A stretch of 41,085 nt of DNA from Candidatus Nomurabacteria bacterium. GTDB taxonomy: Bacteria; Patescibacteriota; Minisyncoccia; Phycocordibacterales; UBA9973. A model generated the notes under the pieces. That model was not told the DNA's origin. It saw only the letters and a program-made list of their open reading frames with translations, and ran no database searches. Where the stretch lies: contig JACQGC010000010.1 in assembly GCA_016199805.1 (NCBI GenBank), forward strand, positions 1 to 41,085, read 5' to 3'. This document shows, piece after piece, positions 35,699 to 41,085 of the stretch (position 1 is the first letter of the stretch; each line of letters begins with the position of its first letter). A program made the position numbers and the translations under genes.

Positions 35699-37126
35699 AT
35701 GATGAAAGTTGTGGCTTTTTTTGTGAGTTTTGTTCTAATATTTAACATTTTTACGACACCATTGGTGCACGCTGATTTTGACTGTCTCTCCATCAATCCA
35801 TCCTCCGCGGCTGCCGACAAGGCCTATTGCCAGAATCAACTGAACCAAATCGAGACCGAGCTCACCGCGCTCTTGGCGCAACAAGCCGAACAGCAGAAAC
35901 AAACCGGTACTTTGAAGGGCGATGTGGATTATTTGACCAGTCAGATAAATGCGCTAAAGGTAAAGATAAAAGCTCGCGCGCTGGCCATTGCTCAACTCAA
36001 AGTGGATATAATAGACAAAACCAATACCATTACATCGCTTTCAAGCAAGATTGACCGCGAACACGCGTCGCTGGCTCAGCTTTTGCGGAACACCAATGAG
36101 TTTGATAATAATAATCTGGTGAACCTGATTCTTTCGGATGAAAATATTTCAAATTTTTACAGTGACTTGGAGTCATATAATTCAATAAAGCAATCCATCA
36201 AAGCATCCGTGGATATTATCAACGGAGTAAAGACGCAAACCGAAGTCGTAAAGAGTGGTTTGGAAAAACAACAAAATGCGGAAACGGACGCCAAAGCAGA
36301 ACTGGAAAGTGCTCAAAAAACAGTTGCCAAATCCGAAGCCGACAAACAGCAACTTTTGGATATTTCCAAACAAAAAGAAGCCGCTTATCGCTTGTTGGCG
36401 GCGCAGAAAAAAGCTCAAGCCGATAAAATCAGAAGCGCACTCTTTTCTTTGGCTGGTATTTCACAAAAAATTGAATTCGGCACGGCGCTCGGCTATGCGA
36501 ATGAAGTGAAAAACAAGCTCGGCGTTGACCCGGCATTCCTGCTGGCTATTCTCACCCAAGAAAGTAATTTGGGGGCGAACGTCGGCCAATGCTATCTGAC
36601 AAATCCGGATACGGGCGCGGGTGTGGGCAAAAATACCGGCACTCCTTTTGCCAATGTCATGAAGCCGACACGGGACGTGGCGCCATTTATGGAAATAACA
36701 ACCGCTCTCAGTTTTAATGCGTATCAGACTGCAGTATCGTGTCCGATTGCCGGAATTGCCGGGTATGGTGGTGCTATGGGCCCGGCGCAGTTTATTCCTT
36801 CGACTTGGAAACTTTTCGAAGACCGGTTGCAAACTATCTTAGGCTACTTTGCCAATCCTTGGTCACCTCGAGACGCTTTTATGGCTTCGGGAATATATTT
36901 GGGAGACCTCGGGGCGGTGGGTAACAGTGTTAGTGCTCAAAAAAATGTCGCTTGCAAGTATTATTCAGGTGGTAGTTGTCCTTCTGGTCAAGGTAAAAAA
37001 GACACAAAACACCCATTTCTTTCCGGTGGTCGCTACTTTTCTTCATCCGAAATTAGCATCCTTAATTATGGAAACAGTGTACTAAAACTTAAGAACAATA
37101 TTCAAGATAATATTGATTTATTATAG
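35699..37126 (+). CDS. Secreted coiled-coil protein with lytic transglycosylase-like domain
   Basis: Signal peptide MMKVVAFFVSFVLIFNIF, long coiled coil, LLAILTQESNLGANVGQC and GAMGPAQFIPSTW. The ORF-track start 35504 lies inside rplY. Confidence 0.85.
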   Translation: MMKVVAFFVSFVLIFNIFTTPLVHADFDCLSINPSSAAADKAYCQNQLNQIETELTALLAQQAEQQKQTGTLKGDVDYLTSQINALKVKIKARALAIAQLKVDIIDKTNTITSLSSKIDREHASLAQLLRNTNEFDNNNLVNLILSDENISNFYSDLESYNSIKQSIKASVDIINGVKTQTEVVKSGLEKQQNAETDAKAELESAQKTVAKSEADKQQLLDISKQKEAAYRLLAAQKKAQADKIRSALFSLAGISQKIEFGTALGYANEVKNKLGVDPAFLLAILTQESNLGANVGQCYLTNPDTGAGVGKNTGTPFANVMKPTRDVAPFMEITTALSFNAYQTAVSCPIAGIAGYGGAMGPAQFIPSTWKLFEDRLQTILGYFANPWSPRDAFMASGIYLGDLGAVGNSVSAQKNVACKYYSGGSCPSGQGKKDTKHPFLSGGRYFSSSEISILNYGNSVLKLKNNIQDNIDLL

Positions 37127-37131
37127 ACCTG

Positions 37132-37161
37132 CCCCGTACGAAGCTCTGCTTTCGTTCGGGG
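37132..37161 (+). terminator. Terminator
   Basis: CCCCG-T-ACGAA...TTCGT-T-CGGGG, then TTTGCTTT. Confidence 0.7.
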
Positions 37162-37197
37162 TTTGCTTTCCTCCTAAAGTTGTGATAATATAAGGAT

Positions 37198-37416
37198 ATG
37201 AAAAAGGGAATACATCCAAAATATGATTTGAAAACAAAAGCGACCTGCGCTTGCGGGGCGGTTTTTGAAGTTGGTTCCACTATGGGAGAAATCAAAATGG
37301 AAATCTGCAGCCAATGCCACCCTTTCTTTACGGGTAACGAAAAGATTATGGACACTGCTGGACGCGTAGAGCGATTCAACAAGAGAAAAGCGGCAACTGT
37401 AAAAGCAAAGAAATAA
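37198..37416 (+). CDS. rpmE: 50S ribosomal protein L31
   Basis: [23 protein letters not shown]...[13 protein letters not shown]. Confidence 0.96.
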   Translation: MKKGIHPKYDLKTKATCACGAVFEVGSTMGEIKMEICSQCHPFFTGNEKIMDTAGRVERFNKRKAATVKAKK

Positions 37417-37423
37417 GTACTCC

Positions 37424-37523
37424 AACCGGAATTACGTTTTTAGAGTCGCATAATTTTCTGCTGAAAATTTGCTCCTTCTCGGCCCGACGGCCTGCGAAAG
37501 ACTCTAAAAACGCAATTCCGGTT
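37424..37523. repeat. 24-bp inverted repeat enclosing a 52-nt loop
   Basis: AACCGGAATTACGTTTTTAGAGTC (37424-37447) vs GACTCTAAAAACGCAATTCCGGTT (37500-37523): one mismatch; T run follows. Confidence 0.8.
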
Positions 37524-37554
37524 TTTGTTTATTGTTTATGTTAATATTATTTAT

Positions 37555-38538
37555 ATGGATTTAAATTTGGAAGAATTAAAAAAAGACCACAACACCAGCT
37601 ACCTAGCGGGTATTTTGGAGCGGCTCAACCGCGAAGAAGCCGAGGTGCGTGAGATGCTCGCGAGCGATGATAGTTTGCACGAAATGGCGGCCAAGGAATT
37701 AAAATCTCTGCAGGAAGAAAGAGAACGGGTAGAAAAGCAAGTGCAAGATATTCTGGACAAAGATAAAGAGGCGGAAGACAAAAAAAACGAACAGACAAAT
37801 GAAATAGTGCTGGAAGTGCGTGCGGGTGCGGGTGGGGACGAGGCTAGTCTTTTCGCTTGGGAGCTAGCGCATATGTATGAGAAGTTTGCCGAAACACAAG
37901 GCTGGAGCTGGAAGGTGAATTATGAATCAAAAAGCGATTTGAACGGTTACAAAGAAGCCAGTTTTGAAATAAAAGGCAAGGATGTTTTTAAAAAAATGCG
38001 TTACGAGACGGGCGTGCACAGAGTGCAGAGAATTCCGGCGACTGAGAAAAACGGCCGGGTGCATACTTCCACTGCCTCGGTAGCCGTGCTTCCAATCAAA
38101 AAGAAAATAACTTTCGTTATAAACCCTGCAGAGTTTGAGATGGAATATTCACGCTCCGGCGGCAAAGGCGGGCAAAATGTGAACAAAGTGGAGACTGCTG
38201 TACGTATCATACACATGCCCACTGGTCTAGATGTGCGCTCCACAAACGAGCGCAGTCAGCTGGCCAACCGCGAAAAAGCAATGATGATTTTGACGGCTAA
38301 GCTTCAGCAACTGGAAGAAGAGAAAGACGCGAAAAAATATGGCGACGTTCGCAAGAACCAAATAGGCACCGGGGACCGCTCGGAGAAAATCCGCACCTAC
38401 AATTTCTCCCAAGACAGAGTGACCGACCATCGCATCAAGAAATCCTGGCACAATTTGCCGAAAATATTGGAAGGAGAAATAGGAAATATTATTGATTCTA
38501 TTGAGTCTGGCGCAATAGGAGATGAAGATGAAGAATAA
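37555..38538 (+). CDS. prfA: Peptide chain release factor 1
   Basis: SRSGGKGGQNVNKVETAVRIIHMPTG (GGQ); start MDLNLEELKKD. Confidence 0.96.
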   Translation: MDLNLEELKKDHNTSYLAGILERLNREEAEVREMLASDDSLHEMAAKELKSLQEERERVEKQVQDILDKDKEAEDKKNEQTNEIVLEVRAGAGGDEASLFAWELAHMYEKFAETQGWSWKVNYESKSDLNGYKEASFEIKGKDVFKKMRYETGVHRVQRIPATEKNGRVHTSTASVAVLPIKKKITFVINPAEFEMEYSRSGGKGGQNVNKVETAVRIIHMPTGLDVRSTNERSQLANREKAMMILTAKLQQLEEEKDAKKYGDVRKNQIGTGDRSEKIRTYNFSQDRVTDHRIKKSWHNLPKILEGEIGNIIDSIESGAIGDEDEE

Positions 38539-38679
38539 TATTGCTTTTCATTTTTAGTGTGTTATACTTAAAAAGTAGTATTCTCATTTAGCGAAATGGA
38601 GTTTCTACGCCTGCCCGCCTTGGGTGGGTTTATAAATAGTTTTTTGTCCTTTTTCGTAAAAAAGGAAGAAGTAAAAGTT

Positions 38680-38997
38680 ATGGCTACAAAGCTATATGTA
38701 GGGGGATTACCTTACAGTACCCAAGAGGATGCTCTCAAAGAGCTCTTCGCGCAGGCTGGAAACGTTGTTTCCGCTGTGATTATTATGGACAAAATGTCCG
38801 GTCGTTCAAAAGGTTTTGGATTCGTAGAAATGTCATCTCAAGATGAAGCTTCAAAAGCTATTTCTATGTTTAACGAACAAGAATTTGAAGGACGCAAACT
38901 TACTGTCAACGAAGCTCGCCCAATGGAAGCTCGCCCACCTAGAACAGGAGGCAATGACCGAGGCGGATACAGTGGCGGAGGACGCCGAGAATACTAA
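38680..38997 (+). CDS. RRM-domain RNA-binding protein
   Basis: KLYVGGLPYSTQ (RNP2), KGFGFVEM (RNP1), Gly/Arg-rich tail. Confidence 0.95.
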   Translation: MATKLYVGGLPYSTQEDALKELFAQAGNVVSAVIIMDKMSGRSKGFGFVEMSSQDEASKAISMFNEQEFEGRKLTVNEARPMEARPPRTGGNDRGGYSGGGRREY

Positions 38998-39036
38998 ATT
39001 AATTAGCTTATAGGTTCTAGCTGTTAGGTTTTAGTA

Positions 39037-39071
39037 AATCAAAAAATCACCCATTGGGTGATTTTTTGATT
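39037..39071. terminator. Terminator of RRM gene
   Basis: AATCAAAAAATCACCC-ATT-GGGTGATTTTTTGATT, 16-bp perfect stem. Confidence 0.85.
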
Positions 39072-39173
39072 GCGTAAAGTTATTATTTTTGTTATATTTT
39101 CTAAGCGGTATTTCGTGTTCTTGCTTCTGCATTTTCCTAAAAGCTAAAAGCTAGTCACTAGAACCTGTATCTT

Positions 39174-39245
39174 GAGCGTGTAGTTCAGTGGTAGAACGCT
39201 GTCCTGATAAGACAGAGGTCGATGGTTCGATCCCATCCACGCTCA
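39174..39245 (+). tRNA. tRNA-Ile(GAT)
   Basis: GAGCGTG/CACGCTC acceptor, CTGTC-CTGATAA-GACAG anticodon arm, GATGG-TTCGATC-CCATC T-arm. Confidence 0.95.
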
Positions 39246-40768
39246 CAAGAAGAAACTCCCTCGGCATCCAGCGAAAAAATGGGCGACGCCTCCGGCGTAA
39301 TGGTGGGCGAAGAAATGAAATCCGCCTTGCGGGTGCGGGCGAAAATGCTGGGCGGGCAAAATGAGATTAAAATAGTTTTGTCTTTTAGCGCGAGGTTCGT
39401 TCCGAAGGAACGTAGAAAATCTCTCATCTCATGGAGATTTTCTTTGGATGCCAGAAACCCCGCGTGTTTTGAATCCAAAATCCATCTCCGCAGTGGTTCG
39501 ACCCAATTCTTTCTCTCAGCTCGGGCAGAAGAAGATTTCGCTTGAAGCGAGAGTTTTTGACGCATGAGCGTGTCCTTTTTAGTCAGATATATTTCACGCT
39601 CAATGTCGCCATTCAAATGTAAATCTACCAAAGCGCTCAATTTCGCTTCAAGCTTTTTTAAATCTTCTTTTGCCTGCTCGAGCCGACTTCCTGAAGCGTG
39701 GATTTCTGTTTGCTCAAAATCTTCTACTTTTTTGAGCATATAATCTGTCCACGTTTCAGGAAGCGAGATTAATTGAAGCTGTTCTTTGACTTGCCGAGCG
39801 AGCTCATGTTCTACGAGATACTTTTGACTACATTTTCCTTTCTTTTTCGTACAACGATAATAGCGATACCTACCGCCATTACCTTTACACCATTGCGCTG
39901 TTATCATACTTCCACATTCGCCACATTTAAATAATCCTACGAAAGGAAAATCGTGGACGTTTCTTTTACATCTCGTGTGTGCTCGCTCGGCTAATCTTTT
40001 TTGCACAGCTTCAAACAAACTCGGAGAAAGAATTGGCACAAAGTTTCCGGGAAAATATTCACCATTGTGTTTAGTAAATCCTAGATAGGCACGATTGGTC
40101 AGCATTGTTTTCACGGAAACTTTGACAAGTGGCTTTCCGGACCGTTGAGCGACACCGTGCTCCGCCAAAAAATGCGACAAGGTTGCAAAATTATATGTGC
40201 CCTTTTCATACTCTTCAAAAGCGCGAACGATAACTTTTGATTTTACTAAATCAGGTTCAATATTGCGCGTCTTTTGATTATTCACATAACCAAGCGGGGC
40301 GTGCGTGAGCCATTCGCCTCGTCGCAATTTTTGGCGCATTCCTCGCTCAACATTTTGCTTTAGGTTATCGGAATAATATTTGGATTGTCCGAAAGCCACT
40401 TGAAGCATAAATAGCCCCTGCGGAGTGGGTTCAAACCAAAATGTCGGAAAGCGTAAAGAGACGATTTTAGAAGTGTCTACGGCGTAAATGATGCGTCCTC
40501 CGTCAATACTATTGCGGGCTAGACGGTCTGGGTGCCAAGCGAGAATGCCGACACCGCCTAATTTTTCTATTCGCGCCATCATTACGCCGAAGACATCACG
40601 CCCCGGGCTCTTTGCGCTTTTTGACTCTTGAAATTCTTCCAAAATTTCAAGATTTTCTCTGCTCGCAAATTCACGAAGCTCAAAGAGTTGAGCTTCAATA
40701 GACATAACTTGTTTATCGTCATCTTCCGTAGATTTGCGAGCGTAGAGAAAATATTTTGGTTTAGTCAT
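39185..40768 (-). CDS. Serine recombinase (resolvase + recombinase + zinc ribbon)
   Basis: YFLYARKSTEDDDKQVMSIEAQ, GILAWHPDRLARNSIDGG, CGECGSMITAQWCKGNG...YYRC. The last ~18 residues are read through antisense tRNA, so the true C-terminus is uncertain. Confidence 0.92.
   Translation of the reverse strand: MTKPKYFLYARKSTEDDDKQVMSIEAQLFELREFASRENLEILEEFQESKSAKSPGRDVFGVMMARIEKLGGVGILAWHPDRLARNSIDGGRIIYAVDTSKIVSLRFPTFWFEPTPQGLFMLQVAFGQSKYYSDNLKQNVERGMRQKLRRGEWLTHAPLGYVNNQKTRNIEPDLVKSKVIVRAFEEYEKGTYNFATLSHFLAEHGVAQRSGKPLVKVSVKTMLTNRAYLGFTKHNGEYFPGNFVPILSPSLFEAVQKRLAERAHTRCKRNVHDFPFVGLFKCGECGSMITAQWCKGNGGRYRYYRCTKKKGKCSQKYLVEHELARQVKEQLQLISLPETWTDYMLKKVEDFEQTEIHASGSRLEQAKEDLKKLEAKLSALVDLHLNGDIEREIYLTKKDTLMRQKLSLQAKSSSARAERKNWVEPLRRWILDSKHAGFLASKENLHEMRDFLRSFGTNLALKDKTILISFCPPSIFARTRKADFISSPTITPEASPIFSLDAEGVSSCERGWDRTIDLCLIRTAFYH
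39241..39361 (+). repeat. Left 121-bp inverted repeat of the recombinase element
   Basis: Exact reverse complement of 40832-40952 (checked across all 121 nt). Confidence 0.97.
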
Positions 40769-40831
40769 ATATGTTTTTGGATTCAAAACTTATAAAAGGA
40801 AACGAAACTATTTTCAATCTCATTTCTGTTT

Positions 40832-40952
40832 TTTTGCCCGCCCAGCATTTTCGCCCGCACCCGCAAGGCGGATTTCATTTCTTCGCCCACCATTACGCCG
40901 GAGGCGTCGCCCATTTTTTCGCTGGATGCCGAGGGAGTTTCTTCTTGTGAGC
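40832..40952 (-). repeat. Right 121-bp inverted repeat of the recombinase element
   Basis: Exact reverse complement of 39241-39361. Confidence 0.97.
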
Positions 40953-41085
40953 TAATACTAACCTTTGCGCGAAATTATTTTGAAGAAAACTCTAGCTAAT
41001 GTGGTACGCTTCGCTTGCCACATAACTTGAAACAAATTACTCCGCTCGGCAAATGTGCTAATGCCAACGAACTTTCGCCCCACGC

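Noticed and set aside
39222-39545. 107-aa plus ORF starting inside tRNA-Ile
   Set aside because: Starts in the tRNA and is antisense to the recombinase 3' end and inverted repeat.

Overview
The window looks like a Candidate Phyla Radiation (Parcubacteria-like) chromosome segment. This is inferred from gene content only: compact housekeeping operons, an RRM protein, RmuC, MYG1 and many orphan small proteins. From left to right it holds: (1) a diversity-generating retroelement (DGR) at 0.2-3.0 kb with a target gene, VR, TR, Avd and reverse transcriptase. TR and VR are 115 bp each and differ at 16 sites, all of them A in the TR. Both protein components carry lesions: a frameshift at a (GA)10 tract in the RT and an in-frame TAG in avd. 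(2) ftsZ, ftsA and ybeY on the minus strand. (3) A HigBA-like toxin-antitoxin pair. (4) rpsU, greA, lysS and a NYN-domain gene. (5) The mraZ-rsmH-ftsL-ftsI-murF cluster followed by a two-component system. (6) A secreted cytochrome b5/Ig-like protein. (7) tRNA-Glu, a thioredoxin-like protein and a permease. (8) A two-gene unit of an OLD/TOPRIM-type ATPase and a zinc-ribbon membrane protein. (9) Several small orphan 'cassette' genes with GC-rich terminators, plus an unexplained structured minus-strand transcription unit. (10) rmuC, an exonuclease, yqeY, DedA, MYG1, obgE, gatB, class II aldolase, NUDIX, an HTH regulator and an FAD oxidase, the last three preceded by a shared 30-bp palindrome. (11) rplY, a coiled-coil transglycosylase, rpmE, prfA and an RRM protein. 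(12) tRNA-Ile abutting a serine recombinase flanked by 121-bp perfect inverted repeats. The strongest leads are the DGR with its damaged or switchable machinery, the inverted-repeat recombinase element at tRNA-Ile, the OLD-like pair, the HTH operator triplet and the structured intergenic RNAs.
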